From NCBI RefSeq assembly GCF_014854695.1, contig NZ_CP027557.1:2542001-2606000 (forward strand): a stretch of 64,000 bases of DNA, written 5' to 3'. A program made the translations under genes and the position numbers. A model generated the notes under the pieces. The model made no database searches, was not told where the DNA came from, and saw only the letters and a program-made list of their open reading frames with translations. Below are positions 55,371 to 64,000 of this stretch, in pieces. Every line of letters starts with the position of its first letter. Position 1 is the first letter of the stretch. Source of the stretch: Rhodococcus rhodochrous (GTDB taxonomy: Bacteria > Actinomycetota > Actinomycetes > Mycobacteriales > Mycobacteriaceae).

Positions 55371-56441
55371 TCAGACCCGTGCGGTGGCACCCACCGCGTC
55401 GGCGATGGAGCGGTAGCCGTGTGCGCGCAGCTTGCGGGCGATGCCGCGGTTGATGCGCCGCGCCCAGAACGGACCGCCGTAGATGAAGCCGGTGTAACCC
55501 TGGACCAGCGACGCGCCGGCGAGGATGCGCTCGAACGCCTGCTCCGGGGTCTCGATGCCGCCCACCGAGACCAGGGTGAGGCGATCACCGACCCGCGTGC
55601 GCAGCCGGCGCAGCACCTCGAGGGACCGCTCGGCGACCGGGGCGCCCGACAGGCCGCCCGCGCCGATCTCCTCGACACGGCTCTGCGGAGTGTTCAACCC
55701 GTCGCGGCGGATGGTGGTGTTGGTGGCGACGATGCCGGCGAGCCCGAGTTCGAGCGCCAGATCGGCCACCGCGTCGACGTCCTCGTCGGACAGATCCGGG
55801 GCGATCTTCACGAGCACCGGCACCGTCACGGTGTCCAGTACCGCGGCCAGGATGGGGCGCAGCGACTCGACGGCCTGCAGATCCCGCAGGCCCGGGGTGT
55901 TGGGGGAGGAGACGTTGACGACCACGAAGTCGGCGAGCGGGCCGAGCAGCCGTGCGCTCTCGGTGTAGTCCTCGGCGGCCTGCTCGGCCGGCACGACCTT
56001 CGTCTTGCCGATATTCGCGCCGATGGGGACGGTGCGCCGACGCTGCCGCAGCCGGTTGGCGGCCTCCCCGGCACCATGGTTGTTGAAGCCCATCCGGTTC
56101 ACGATCGCCCGGTCCTCGGGGAGTCGGAACAGTCGCGGCTGCGGATTGCCCGGCTGCGCCTGGGCAGTGACGGTGCCGATCTCGGCGAACCCGAATCCGA
56201 GCGGCCCCCACACATCGACACCGGTCGCGTCCTTGTCGAAGCCGGCCGCCAGACCCACCGGCGTGGGGAACTGCACGCCGAAGACGGTGTTGCGGAGGAT
56301 GGGGTCGTCGGTGACGAGCACCTTCGCCACCAGGGCGCGCAGCGGCCCGAAGCGAGTCGACCAGCGCATCGCGAGGAAGGCGAGGTGGTGGGCTCGTTCC
56401 GGCGGCAACAGGAACATGAGCCGAAGAAGATAGCGGTACAC
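55371..56441 (-). CDS. pyrD: Dihydroorotate dehydrogenase (quinone), class 2
   Basis: This 356-residue flavoenzyme catalyses the fourth step of pyrimidine synthesis and passes electrons to the quinone pool. The N-terminal helical hairpin [22 protein letters not shown] attaches it to the membrane. [23 protein letters not shown] and [11 protein letters not shown], with the catalytic Ser, identify class 2. The start is GTG 56441 behind AGGGAG. The gene stands in the order PEBP-pyrD-lipoprotein-DUF5703 known from M. tuberculosis. Confidence 0.96.
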   Translation of the reverse strand: MYRYLLRLMFLLPPERAHHLAFLAMRWSTRFGPLRALVAKVLVTDDPILRNTVFGVQFPTPVGLAAGFDKDATGVDVWGPLGFGFAEIGTVTAQAQPGNPQPRLFRLPEDRAIVNRMGFNNHGAGEAANRLRQRRRTVPIGANIGKTKVVPAEQAAEDYTESARLLGPLADFVVVNVSSPNTPGLRDLQAVESLRPILAAVLDTVTVPVLVKIAPDLSDEDVDAVADLALELGLAGIVATNTTIRRDGLNTPQSRVEEIGAGGLSGAPVAERSLEVLRRLRTRVGDRLTLVSVGGIETPEQAFERILAGASLVQGYTGFIYGGPFWARRINRGIARKLRAHGYRSIADAVGATARV

Positions 56442-56487
56442 GAACTACTCCCTGCAAGCCCGGTCCACGACGGTCCGGGATCTGTTA

Positions 56488-56742
56488 TCAACCAACGGTG
56501 GGTTCGGGGACGTGATGGGCGGTCTTGCGGCGGCGCAGCAGCACCCGCCGGCTCCCGTCCGGATACAGACGCACCCGGGTGAGTTCCCAGCCGTGGAATT
56601 CGGCGGAGATCGCCAGACGCATCGACGCGCTCACCCGGGACACGTCCCGGGGCAGCTTGAGCGGCACGTATTCGTATTCGTCGTTGCTGGTGTCCCAACC
56701 GACAGGCATCCGGGTCAACCGGCCGAGTCGCTCGTTCGCCAT
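56488..56742 (-). CDS. DUF5703 protein
   Basis: This 84-residue protein matches DUF5703 of actinobacteria: YEYVPLKLPRDVSRVSASMRLAI and FHGWELTRVRLYPDGSRRVLLRRR. It is small, soluble and basic. Its ATG overlaps the stop of the upstream lipoprotein gene by one base (TGATG); a GTG one codon earlier is possible. Rv2137c occupies the same place in M. tuberculosis. The function is unknown. Confidence 0.8.
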   Translation of the reverse strand: MANERLGRLTRMPVGWDTSNDEYEYVPLKLPRDVSRVSASMRLAISAEFHGWELTRVRLYPDGSRRVLLRRRKTAHHVPEPTVG

Positions 56743-57764
56743 CACTGTCCTTCGATCGGGATCCGTTGCAGTCCGTCACCGGTTGCCGACGCGATCACCA
56801 GTGCCGCATCGGCCGGATCGACGGCGATCGAATTCGGTTGCCGCACCGTTGCGAAGCGGTGGCGTTCTCGCGGGATCCCGGTCGAAAGATCGTAGCCCAC
56901 GACCTCGTTGCTGCCGGTCAGAGTCACCCAGATCAGGTCCCGCGTCTCGTCGTAGGTCACAGCGTACGGGGCGGGGCCGACGGGATAACGCTGCCGCAGG
57001 ACGATCGCGTCGAGGGTGTAGACGAGCAGTTCGTCGCCGGTGGTGTCGGTGACCACGACGCGTCCGAAAGGGTCGGTGGTCAGCTGTGTCGCACCTTCGC
57101 CGGCACGCAGCGCGGGCCCGAGATGGGCGTCGGCGAGATCGAGCTCGGTGAGGGAGGTCTGCCGGCGGTCGAGCGCCGCGACGGCGTCACCGGTGACGGC
57201 GAGGGCGTCGACGGAGGCGAGGCCACCGACGGTGGTGGCCACCTCGCCGGATTCGGGGTCGACGACGAGCACGCGGCCGTTGTCGGTGCCGACCGCCCAG
57301 CGGCCATCGGACAGCACGGCGGCCGACGTGGCATTGCCGTCGACCGGGACCTCGGTGATGGTGCCGTCGGCGACGTCGATGCGCAGCACGGCCCCGGACA
57401 CGGGGGCGAGCACACTGCCCTCGGGGCCGGTCACGACGGTCGCGGCGGACGACGGCAGGTCGACCAGGCGCGGTTCCACCCCGGGACCGTCGAAGGCCGT
57501 GTCGTCGAACAACGCGAGCCGTGCGCCGTCGTCGACGAGCGCGGCGAAGGTGCCCGTGGACGGTTCGACGACCAGCGCGTCGACCTGCAGGTCGAGTGGA
57601 CGGACGTCGCCGGCGGGGGACGGGCCGACCTCGGGGGCGGCCGCGGGAGTGGCGGGTTCGATGGTCTGCAGCACGTCCGGGGTGCTCTCCGACGAGCAGC
57701 CGGCCAGCACGACCATCGCGATCGCGCCCACCATCGTGACCGCTCGGATCCCCGCTCTGCCCAT
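56742..57764 (-). CDS. Beta-propeller (YncE-like) lipoprotein, LppL-like
   Basis: This 340-residue lipoprotein has a signal peptide with lipobox VLAGC (Cys23), an Ala/Pro-rich linker, and repeated blades (VLVVDPESGEVATTV, LLVYTLDAIVLRQRY, VVGYDLSTGIPRERH) of a beta-propeller. It matches the position of Rv2138 (LppL) next to pyrD. The protein probably works at the outer face of the membrane; no ligand is known. ATG 57764 follows GAGGAG. The frame stays open upstream, but that part is a shadow of the heme ATPase gene. Confidence 0.82.
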   Translation of the reverse strand: MGRAGIRAVTMVGAIAMVVLAGCSSESTPDVLQTIEPATPAAAPEVGPSPAGDVRPLDLQVDALVVEPSTGTFAALVDDGARLALFDDTAFDGPGVEPRLVDLPSSAATVVTGPEGSVLAPVSGAVLRIDVADGTITEVPVDGNATSAAVLSDGRWAVGTDNGRVLVVDPESGEVATTVGGLASVDALAVTGDAVAALDRRQTSLTELDLADAHLGPALRAGEGATQLTTDPFGRVVVTDTTGDELLVYTLDAIVLRQRYPVGPAPYAVTYDETRDLIWVTLTGSNEVVGYDLSTGIPRERHRFATVRQPNSIAVDPADAALVIASATGDGLQRIPIEGQ

Positions 57765-57903
57765 CGTTGCTCCTCGTCCTCGGATTCGATTCGCACTTGC
57801 CGGACGCGCTCCGGCGCCCGGCGCGCCGACCTTCAGTGTTCCTGATGCCGGTCGCGGGGAAGAAATCAGTGGGTCGTCCGACGGGCCGGATGTGACCTGC
57901 TGC

Positions 57904-58770
57904 TCAGGTCTGCGCCGGGGCGGACCTGTCGGGGTTCGGGCGTCGCGGCAACACGAGTGGGGTGCCGGTCTCGGGGTGGCGGCCGATCGCCACCGGGTAC
58001 TGGTAGACGCGGCCGAGCAGCTCTTCGGTGAGGACGTCGCCGGGTGCGCCGTCGGCGACGATGCGGCCCTGTTCGAGCACGCAGACGCGGTCGGCGTAGG
58101 CGGCGGCGAGCCCGAGATCGTGCAGCACGACCACCACGGCGTGCCCGTCGTCGGCGCGGGCCCGCACGACCTGCATGACCACCTCCTGGTGGCCGAGGTC
58201 CAGTGCCGCGGTGGGTTCGTCGAGCAGCAGTGTCTCGGTGTCCTGGGCCAGCACTCGTGCGAGCGCGACCCGGGCCCGTTCGCCGCCGGACAGCGCGGGG
58301 AACGGCCGGTCGGCCAGATGGGCGACGTCGGAGGTCGCGAACGCCTCGGCGACGATGCGATCGTCGTCGTCCTGCCGCGGGGTGCGCGCCCACGCTGCCC
58401 GCCCCATCCGCACGACCTGCCGGGCGGTGAACGGGAAACCCACGGTGTGCTGCTGCGGCAGCACCGCCCGACGGCGGGCCAGCGCGATCGACGACCACCG
58501 CTCGAGGGGACGGCCCTCGACCTCGACGGTGCCACCGCTGATCGGATGGTCGCCGGACAACGCCGCGAGCAGGGTGGACTTACCCGCTCCGTTGGGGCCG
58601 ACGAGCGCGACGACCTCACCGGTGCGCACCTCGAAGTCGACGCCGTGCAGGATCTCCCGCTCGCCGCGCCGTAGTCGCACCCCCACCGCGCGCATCGTCG
58701 CGGTGCCGGGCGCCGATCGGGCCGGGACGGTGGTCGCCGGGGATCCGGGGGAGCGGGGGAGCAGCCTCAT
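57904..58770 (-). CDS. hmuV: Heme ABC transporter ATP-binding protein
   Basis: This 288-residue ATPase has Walker A GPNGAGKST near residue 48, signature LSGGERARV, Walker B TLLLDEP and switch His VLHDLG, all of the FecE/HmuV type. The start overlaps the permease stop by 4 nt (ATGA). The first 30 residues are a Pro/Ala-rich extension. Together with HmuT and HmuU it forms the heme importer; heme oxygenase is encoded first in the same operon. Confidence 0.92.
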   Translation of the reverse strand: MRLLPRSPGSPATTVPARSAPGTATMRAVGVRLRRGEREILHGVDFEVRTGEVVALVGPNGAGKSTLLAALSGDHPISGGTVEVEGRPLERWSSIALARRRAVLPQQHTVGFPFTARQVVRMGRAAWARTPRQDDDDRIVAEAFATSDVAHLADRPFPALSGGERARVALARVLAQDTETLLLDEPTAALDLGHQEVVMQVVRARADDGHAVVVVLHDLGLAAAYADRVCVLEQGRIVADGAPGDVLTEELLGRVYQYPVAIGRHPETGTPLVLPRRPNPDRSAPAQT

Positions 58771-59864
58771 GCCCACCCGCCCTGCTTCGCGCGGGTGCGG
58801 CGCAGCATCAGGAAGAAGACCGGACCGCCGATGAGGGCGGTGATCATGCCGAGCGGCAGGTCGGCGTTCTCGACCAGGGTGCGCGCTCCGAGGTCGGCGG
58901 CGAGCAGGACGACCGCGCCGGCGAGCACACTCGCCACGACGAGCACCCGGTGGGCGGGGCCGAGCGCCAGGCGCATCAGGTGCGGCACGACCAGGCCGAC
59001 GAACATGATGATGCCGGTGAAGGCGGTGGCGCCGCTGACCAGCACCGCGACCGCCAGGATCGACAGCTGCCGCACCCGTTCGACGTCCACACCCAGATGC
59101 CGGGCGACGCTCTCGCCGAGCGCCAGCAGGTCGAGTTTCGGGGCGAGCAGGACCGCGACGAGCACACCGGCGAGGGTCAGCGGCGCGACCACCGCGACGA
59201 TGTCCCAGGTGGCGCCCCCGAGACTGCCGAGCTGCCAGAACACGATCTGGTCGCGGGCGGCGGGGCTGGCGACGAAGGTGAAGAACGCGATGAGCCCGCC
59301 GGCGACGGCGTTGACGGCGACGCCGGTGAGGATCACCGTGACCACCTCCGTGCGTCCGTTCGATCGGGACAGCACGTAGACCAGCACAGTGGTGATCAGA
59401 CCGGAGACGAGTGCGGCACCGGCCAGCGCCCAGCCGGCGGTGAAGGCGCCGCCGAGCACGATCACCGCGGACGCGCCGACGGCGGCGCCGGAGGACACCC
59501 CGATCACGCCGGGTTCGGCGAGGGGATTCGCGAAGATGCCCTGCAACAGCGCTCCGGAACAGCCGAGGGCGGCACCGACGAGCATCGCGAGCACCACGCG
59601 CGGGAAGCGCACCTCCCACAGGGTCACCTCCCCGGCGGGGTGCGCGGGCACTGGGCCGAGGTCCAGCCCGATGCGGTGAAGCAGACTGCCGACCACCTCG
59701 GCGGGACTCGTGGGCACCTGACCGAGGCACGCCGACGCGACGGCCAGGGCGAGCAGGGCGACAACGAGACCGACGAGGACGACGGTGGTGCGTCCCCGTC
59801 CGGCCTTCCGCAGTGCCCGTTCGGGCAGTCCGGTGGCCTCGGTGACTTCTTCGCTCACGGACAT
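58767..59864 (-). CDS. hmuU: Heme ABC transporter permease (FecCD type)
   Basis: This 365-residue FecCD-family permease has about nine or ten hydrophobic segments, with FPRVVLAMLVGAALGCSGALLQGIFANPLAEPGVIG near residue 98 and FVGLVVPHLMRLALG near residue 280. ATG 59864 lies 7 nt after the hmuT stop. It belongs to the BtuC-like group that moves heme, siderophores or B12; the neighbouring heme oxygenase points to heme. Confidence 0.9.
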   Translation of the reverse strand: MSVSEEVTEATGLPERALRKAGRGRTTVVLVGLVVALLALAVASACLGQVPTSPAEVVGSLLHRIGLDLGPVPAHPAGEVTLWEVRFPRVVLAMLVGAALGCSGALLQGIFANPLAEPGVIGVSSGAAVGASAVIVLGGAFTAGWALAGAALVSGLITTVLVYVLSRSNGRTEVVTVILTGVAVNAVAGGLIAFFTFVASPAARDQIVFWQLGSLGGATWDIVAVVAPLTLAGVLVAVLLAPKLDLLALGESVARHLGVDVERVRQLSILAVAVLVSGATAFTGIIMFVGLVVPHLMRLALGPAHRVLVVASVLAGAVVLLAADLGARTLVENADLPLGMITALIGGPVFFLMLRRTRAKQGGWA

Positions 59865-59871
59865 CCGGCGA

Positions 59872-60897
59872 TCACGACCGGTCCGGCGGGTAGAACGCCT
59901 CCACCAGAGCGGCCAGGACTTTGCCGGTCTGCGGGCCGAAGCTGAGCAGGGTCGAATCGTCCATGTCCACGATGGTGCCCGTCTTCCCGGCCGGGGTCTG
60001 CGCGACGCCCGGGAGCTGCGCAAGCCCGTCCGGTCCGCCCACCGAGTCGAGACTGTGCGTCATCACCAGGATGATGTCGGGCGCCGAGGCGATCATCGCC
60101 TCGCTGGTGATCGGCACGAACTGTGAGTCCAGGCCGGCGAGGATGCCGGCGTCGCGACCACCGGCAGCTGCGACGAGCGCATCGGCCCCCGAGCCGGGGC
60201 CTCCGAGCATCTTGATCGCCGAACCGCGCAGATAGAGGAAAGCGACGGTGGGTTCGGGATGATCGGCGGGGATCGAGTCCTTTGCCGCGGCGATCTCGTC
60301 GAGCGTCCGCTGCGCGAGCGCCGCACCGGCCTCGGGGACGCCGAGCGCGACCGCGACCGCCTCGATGTCGTCGGCGACGGTGTCGAGGGAGCGTTCCGGG
60401 TCGACGAACACCACCGGCACACCGGTCGCGCGGACCTGTTCCTGCACCGCCAGCGGACCGATGGAGGTGTCGGTGAGCACGACGGTCGGATTCAGCGCGA
60501 GGATCGCCTCGGCGTTGAGACCGTGCCCACCGGGGGTGACGTTGGGGACGTCCTCGATCGCAGGGAAGGACGCGGTGGAGCGGCCGACGAGCTTGTCGCC
60601 GAGACCGAGCGAGTACACGGTCTGCGCGAGGGTGCCGGAGCGGTCGGCCACCACGATCCGGGAGATGTCGGTGATCGTGGTCTCGACCCCGTCCACGCCA
60701 CGCACCGTGGCCGGCAGCACGGGTGCCGGGTCGGTGGTGATCGGCTCGGGTTCGGAGTCGACGACGGCGGTGCGCGGACCGGTCGCGACGTCGGTGGCGG
60801 TCGTGCCGTCGGTGGTCGGCGCACTGCACGCCGCGACGACGAGGACACCGAGCACCGCGATCAGCGCGACCGGGAGGCGGAGGAAGGAACGGAACAT
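59872..60897 (-). CDS. hmuT: Heme-binding lipoprotein of the heme importer
   Basis: This 341-residue lipoprotein has a lipobox VVAAC (Cys24), a Thr/Pro-rich linker and a type-3 periplasmic-binding (FepB-like) fold: RIVVADRSGTLAQTVYSLGLGDKLVGRSTAS near residue 85 and TPGGHGLNAEAILALNPTVVL near 120. These resemble HmuT of corynebacteria. The start lies 3 nt after the heme oxygenase stop. It would take heme at the cell surface and hand it to HmuU. Confidence 0.9.
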   Translation of the reverse strand: MFRSFLRLPVALIAVLGVLVVAACSAPTTDGTTATDVATGPRTAVVDSEPEPITTDPAPVLPATVRGVDGVETTITDISRIVVADRSGTLAQTVYSLGLGDKLVGRSTASFPAIEDVPNVTPGGHGLNAEAILALNPTVVLTDTSIGPLAVQEQVRATGVPVVFVDPERSLDTVADDIEAVAVALGVPEAGAALAQRTLDEIAAAKDSIPADHPEPTVAFLYLRGSAIKMLGGPGSGADALVAAAGGRDAGILAGLDSQFVPITSEAMIASAPDIILVMTHSLDSVGGPDGLAQLPGVAQTPAGKTGTIVDMDDSTLLSFGPQTGKVLAALVEAFYPPDRS

Positions 60898-60900
60898 CGG

Positions 60901-61566
60901 TCAGGCACGCACCCGGTAACGATCGATATCGCGTGCGAGGTCGGCGAACAGGGCACCGTTGAGCCCGTACACGAGGTTCGCCTCGTCGATGACGGCCTGC
61001 TGCTGGTCGCCGTCGAGCGGTGCGGCGTCGAGCTTCGCGCGGTAGGCGTCCTTGAACGGCTTGGTCTTCGGGATCCCGTCGAAGATGTAGAAGCGCAAAC
61101 CGTCGCGCTCGTAGCCGTAGGCGCGTTCGAGCATGCGGCGGATGATCTGGCCGCCGGACAGGTCGCCGAGATAACGCAGATAGTGGTGCGCGAGGAAGGC
61201 TTCCGGGGACACTGCCGCGACCTGCTGGAGCCGGTCGACGTAGGCGACGGTCGCAGGCAGCGGCGCGATGCGGTCGCGCCAGTCGGAGCCGACGAGGAAG
61301 TCGAGGTCGGCTTCGAGCGCGGCTGTGCGGAGCAGTTCGTCGCTGAGGAAGGGGCCGGCGATCGGGTCGTCGGCGTAGCCGCGGCCGATCCGCTCGAGGC
61401 TGTCGTAGACGAACCACGTCTGCGCGATGAGCGCGGCGTGGGCTTCGGTCGACAGCGTGCCGCCGAGCAGTTCCGCGACGAACACCGAGTTCTCGGTGTC
61501 GCTGTGCGCCTGCTGGGTCTCGAGCCGGATGCGCTCGGCGAATCCGACGACTTCGGTCGTGGCCAT
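60901..61566 (-). CDS. hmuO: Heme oxygenase
   Basis: This 221-residue all-helical protein is of the biliverdin-producing heme oxygenase family. The proximal heme His lies near residue 20 (TQQAHSDTE), and HHYLRYLGDLSGGQII near residue 130 is the distal-helix signature. It frees iron from imported heme, with biliverdin and CO. ATG 61566 follows GAGGGGAGG. It is the first gene of the hmu operon. An iron box 42 nt upstream implies repression by DtxR/IdeR when iron is plentiful. Confidence 0.94.
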   Translation of the reverse strand: MATTEVVGFAERIRLETQQAHSDTENSVFVAELLGGTLSTEAHAALIAQTWFVYDSLERIGRGYADDPIAGPFLSDELLRTAALEADLDFLVGSDWRDRIAPLPATVAYVDRLQQVAAVSPEAFLAHHYLRYLGDLSGGQIIRRMLERAYGYERDGLRFYIFDGIPKTKPFKDAYRAKLDAAPLDGDQQQAVIDEANLVYGLNGALFADLARDIDRYRVRA

Positions 61567-61607
61567 CGACCGACCTCCCCTCACATTGCCTGTACCGAAT
61601 GTACTCG

Positions 61608-61626
61608 GCAGGCTAGCCTAACCTTC
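61608..61626 (-). promoter_or_regulatory. DtxR/IdeR-type iron box before hmuO
   Basis: The 19 bases agree with TTAGGTTAGCCTAACCTAA at 14 positions, including all of TAGCCTAACCT. The box lies about 42 nt before the heme oxygenase start. Such sites are bound by iron-loaded IdeR or DtxR. Confidence 0.78.
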
Positions 61627-61661
61627 CGGAAAAGGGCAGGGTGCGGGCGGTGTCGCCGAGA

Positions 61662-62600
61662 TCACGCGCTCACGTCGTCGAGTGCCGCGGCGATCGCCGG
61701 CGGCAACGCCAACTCCTCCGCGACCAGCACTCCGGTCAGCTGCGCGAGATCCCGGGCACCCACGAGCGTCGAGGCCACGTGTGGTCGGTCGCGCACCCAC
61801 GCCAGCGCGACGGCCAGCGGCGAGGTGCCCAGACCGTCGGCAGCTGTGGCGACCGCGTCGACGACGCGCACCGCGGATTCGGTGAGATAGCGGCGCACCT
61901 CCTCGGTGTGCACGTCGTCGGCGCCGCGCGAATCCACCGGCACCCCCGACCGGTACTTACCGGTGAGCACACCGCCGGCGAGCGGCACGGCCGCGAACAC
62001 ACCCACGCCGTGGTGGGCCGCGGCGGGGATCAACTCCTCCTCGACGCCGCGGGCGAGCAGGGAGTACTCGACCTGCGTGCTGATCAGCGGAGCCGGGCGC
62101 CGGGCGGCCGCCGCGGCGGTCGCGAGCTGCCAGCCGAGATAGCCGCGCACCCCGACGTAGCGCACGCGCCCGCTGGTGACGGCGAATTCGAGGGCGTCCA
62201 TCACCTCGTCGACGGGGGTGTGCGGATCCCACGTCGCGACCTGCCACACGTCGAGGTGGTCGGTGCCGAGTTCGCGCAGGGTCGCGTCGAGTTGGTTGAG
62301 CAGGCCCGAGCGGGAGCAGTCCACCCGGCCGGAACCGAGTGTGGAGGTGTCGATGCCGGAGCTGCCCGACAGCACCAGCTGGTCGCGGGGCACCACGTCG
62401 TCGAGCAGTTCGGCGAGGATCCGTTGCGCGACCCCGTCTCCGTAGGCGGGGGAGGTGTCGACGAGCGTGCCGCCCACATCGACGAAGGCCGACAACTGGG
62501 CTGCGGCCTCGTCGCCGTCCGTTCCGCGACCCCACGTCAAGGTGCCCAGGCCGAGCCGTGAAACCCGCAGGCCGCTCGCACCGACTGTCCTGTATTCCAT
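61662..62600 (-). CDS. Aldo/keto reductase family protein lacking two catalytic residues
   Basis: This 312-residue TIM-barrel protein keeps the family Asp and Tyr ([10 protein letters not shown]) and the cofactor-side C-terminal pattern (VASTLVGAR). The two other tetrad residues are missing: where the Lys sits (usually ATK) it reads VLSGSSG near residue 79, and where the His sits (usually QxH) it reads WQVATWDP near residue 120. It may thus be a poor reductase or have another role. ATG 62600 lies beyond GGGAGGAAA. It is the gene between the heme operon and uppP. Confidence 0.85.
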   Translation of the reverse strand: MEYRTVGASGLRVSRLGLGTLTWGRGTDGDEAAAQLSAFVDVGGTLVDTSPAYGDGVAQRILAELLDDVVPRDQLVLSGSSGIDTSTLGSGRVDCSRSGLLNQLDATLRELGTDHLDVWQVATWDPHTPVDEVMDALEFAVTSGRVRYVGVRGYLGWQLATAAAAARRPAPLISTQVEYSLLARGVEEELIPAAAHHGVGVFAAVPLAGGVLTGKYRSGVPVDSRGADDVHTEEVRRYLTESAVRVVDAVATAADGLGTSPLAVALAWVRDRPHVASTLVGARDLAQLTGVLVAEELALPPAIAAALDDVSA

Positions 62601-62808
62601 AACCGTCCGCGTTTCCTCCCGACACGACGGGACGTCGCCGCGCTCGGCCACGACCCCGGTACTGCACCCTAATGCGCGACAGGTGCGTGGCAGTGTCCGG
62701 CGCGCCGACCGGTCGGGTTCCACGTACTCTTCGGCGAGTGAGAACTGCTCCCTGCATCCGCGACCACCGATCCGTCCCCACCGCAGCCTCCGTGCCGGGA
62801 GCCGCCGC

Positions 62809-63657
62809 ATGATCGGCGAATCGATGACCTGGCTGCAGACGATCGTCCTCGGCATCGTGCAGGGCCTCACGGAGTTCCTGCCGATCTCCTCGTCCGGCCA
62901 CCTGCGGATCGTGTCGGAGATCTTCTTCGGGGAGGACGCGGGCGCGTCCTTCACCGCGGTCACCCAGCTGGGCACCGAGGCCGCGGTGCTGGTGTTCTTC
63001 GCCGGCGACATCTGGCGCATCCTGCGCGCGTGGTTCCGCGGCCTGTTCCACAAGGAGCACCGCGCCGACCACGATTACAAGATGGGCTGGTACGTCATCC
63101 TCGGCACCATCCCGATCGGCATCCTCGGCGTGCTGTTCAAGGACGACATCCGCACCGTCGCCCGCAATCTGTGGCTCGTCGCCACCATGCTCATCGTGTT
63201 CTCGATCGTCATCGCCGCTGCCGAGTACTTCGGCAAGCAGCGGCGCGACGTGAGTCAGCTCACCCTCAAGGACGGCCTGATCATGGGTTCGGCGCAGGCG
63301 CTGGCCCTGATCCCCGGCGTGTCCCGCTCCGGCGGCACCATCTCGGCCGGTCTGTTCCTCGGTCTCACCCGCGAGGCCGCCGCCCGGTATTCGTTCCTGC
63401 TCGCCATTCCTGCGGTCGTCGCCTCCGGTCTGTTCAGCCTGCCGGACGCCTTCGAACCGGCCGGTGAGGGGCTCAACGCCTCGGGAGCGCAGTTGCTCGT
63501 CGCGACCGTGATCGCCTTCGCGGTCGGTTACGCCGCGATCGCATGGCTGCTGCGCTTCGTCGTCAACCACTCGATGTACTGGTTCGTCGGCTACCGCGTG
63601 ATCCTCGGCGTGATCGTGCTGGGGCTGCTCGCGACCGGCGTGGTCTCCGCCACCTGA
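62809..63657 (+). CDS. uppP: Undecaprenyl-diphosphatase
   Basis: This 282-residue BacA-type membrane enzyme recycles undecaprenyl diphosphate to the monophosphate carrier for wall synthesis. The catalytic motifs are present: [16 protein letters not shown] near residue 20 and [14 protein letters not shown] near 170. About eight hydrophobic segments are seen. ATG 62809 is chosen for GGGAG 7 nt upstream; ATG 62824 is possible. In M. tuberculosis the equivalent Rv2136c is also next to a histidine phosphatase gene. Confidence 0.95.
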   Translation: MIGESMTWLQTIVLGIVQGLTEFLPISSSGHLRIVSEIFFGEDAGASFTAVTQLGTEAAVLVFFAGDIWRILRAWFRGLFHKEHRADHDYKMGWYVILGTIPIGILGVLFKDDIRTVARNLWLVATMLIVFSIVIAAAEYFGKQRRDVSQLTLKDGLIMGSAQALALIPGVSRSGGTISAGLFLGLTREAAARYSFLLAIPAVVASGLFSLPDAFEPAGEGLNASGAQLLVATVIAFAVGYAAIAWLLRFVVNHSMYWFVGYRVILGVIVLGLLATGVVSAT

Positions 63658-63693
63658 GAGGCTGCCGACAGGCGGTACCTCTAGGCTGGGCGC

Positions 63694-64000
63694 ATGACGG
63701 TCATCCTGCTGCGGCACGGACGGTCGACGGCGAACACCTCGCACGTGTTGGCCGGTCGTTCCCCCGGTGTCGAACTCGACGAGGTCGGCCACGTCCAGGC
63801 GAAGAATCTCGTCACCCGGTTCGCCGGTCTCGAGATCACCGAGATCGTGCGGTCGCCGCTGCTGCGGTGCCGGCAGACGGTGCAGCCGCTGGCGACCGAT
63901 CGCGGACTCGAACCGGTCGTCGACGAGCGGCTCGCCGAGGTCGACTACGGGCAGTGGACCGGACGCGAACTGAAGGAATTGGTCGAGGAACCGCTGTGGG
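63694..64000 (+). CDS. Histidine phosphatase (phosphoglycerate mutase-like), 3'-truncated
   Basis: The first 102 residues are in the window. MTVILLRHGRSTAN has the RHG motif with the phosphorylated His, and VRSPLLRCRQTVQPL and LAEVDYGQWTG follow as in the family. The start ATG 63694 lies 7 nt after TAGGCT, a -10-like element, with no ribosome site, so a leaderless message is likely. Rv2135c has the same place beside uppP. The substrate is unknown. Confidence 0.9.
   Translation, partial: MTVILLRHGRSTANTSHVLAGRSPGVELDEVGHVQAKNLVTRFAGLEITEIVRSPLLRCRQTVQPLATDRGLEPVVDERLAEVDYGQWTGRELKELVEEPLW

Noticed and set aside
57904-59730. A 608-codon frame covering hmuV and more
   Set aside because: Only the part from 58770 on is the ATPase. 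The upstream part is a frame-shifted shadow of the permease gene, not a fusion.
1-64000. CRISPR arrays, insertion sequences, phage or integrase genes
   Set aside because: No regularly spaced repeats, transposase or integrase motifs, or terminal inverted repeats with target duplications were seen on reading both strands.

Overview
The window is high-GC actinobacterial DNA. A DtxR/IdeR-type iron box, DUF3558 lipoproteins, a trans-acting enoyl-reductase relative, many near-leaderless starts and gene orders shared with Mycobacterium tuberculosis all point to a mycolic-acid-containing genus. Rhodococcus is the best guess, made without any database search. No insertion sequence, phage gene, CRISPR array or ribosomal RNA was seen.

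Region 1 (1-21.5 kb) is a catabolic region built on CoA thioesters. It opens with a 5'-truncated thiolase-like protein, two DUF35 partners, a second thiolase-like protein, and an acyl-CoA dehydrogenase overlapping an aminoglycoside-phosphotransferase-fold kinase; the last two look like a split version of the ACAD10/11 system for 4-hydroxy acids. An LLM-class oxidoreductase follows. A FadR-type regulator sits among an MFS transporter, two SDRs, a class III CoA-transferase, an amidohydrolase and two more acyl-CoA dehydrogenases. The last of these lies inside an ABC import operon together with a small desulforedoxin-like protein. Four promoters in this region share a 16-bp palindrome, probably one regulon.

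Region 2 (21.5-25.1 kb) holds small membrane and regulatory genes: DUF2254, a DUF2945 Tudor-like protein, a SatD-like HTH protein with a palindrome before it, and a DUF6875-like protein.

Region 3 (25.65-39.37 kb) is one 4,574-residue trimodular NRPS: C, orphan C-lobe, A, T, C, A with inserted methyltransferase, T, E, C, A, T, TE. It should make a tripeptide, possibly N-acylated, whose second residue is methylated and epimerised. No MbtH protein, phosphopantetheinyl transferase or exporter is adjacent.

Region 4 (39.35-52.7 kb) returns to core genes: TVP38-like protein, mutA, mutB, meaB (the order of Rv1491c-Rv1496), YhhN, two DUF3558 lipoproteins, a TauE/SafE permease preceded by a cysteine-rich leader peptide, and further conserved genes.

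Region 5 (52.7-64 kb) has two identical tRNA-Leu(GAG) units, then M20 peptidase, PEBP, pyrD, DUF5703, an LppL-like lipoprotein, uppP and a histidine phosphatase, which resembles M. tuberculosis Rv2141c-Rv2135c. An iron-regulated heme acquisition operon (hmuO-hmuT-hmuU-hmuV) and an aldo/keto reductase lie inside this block.
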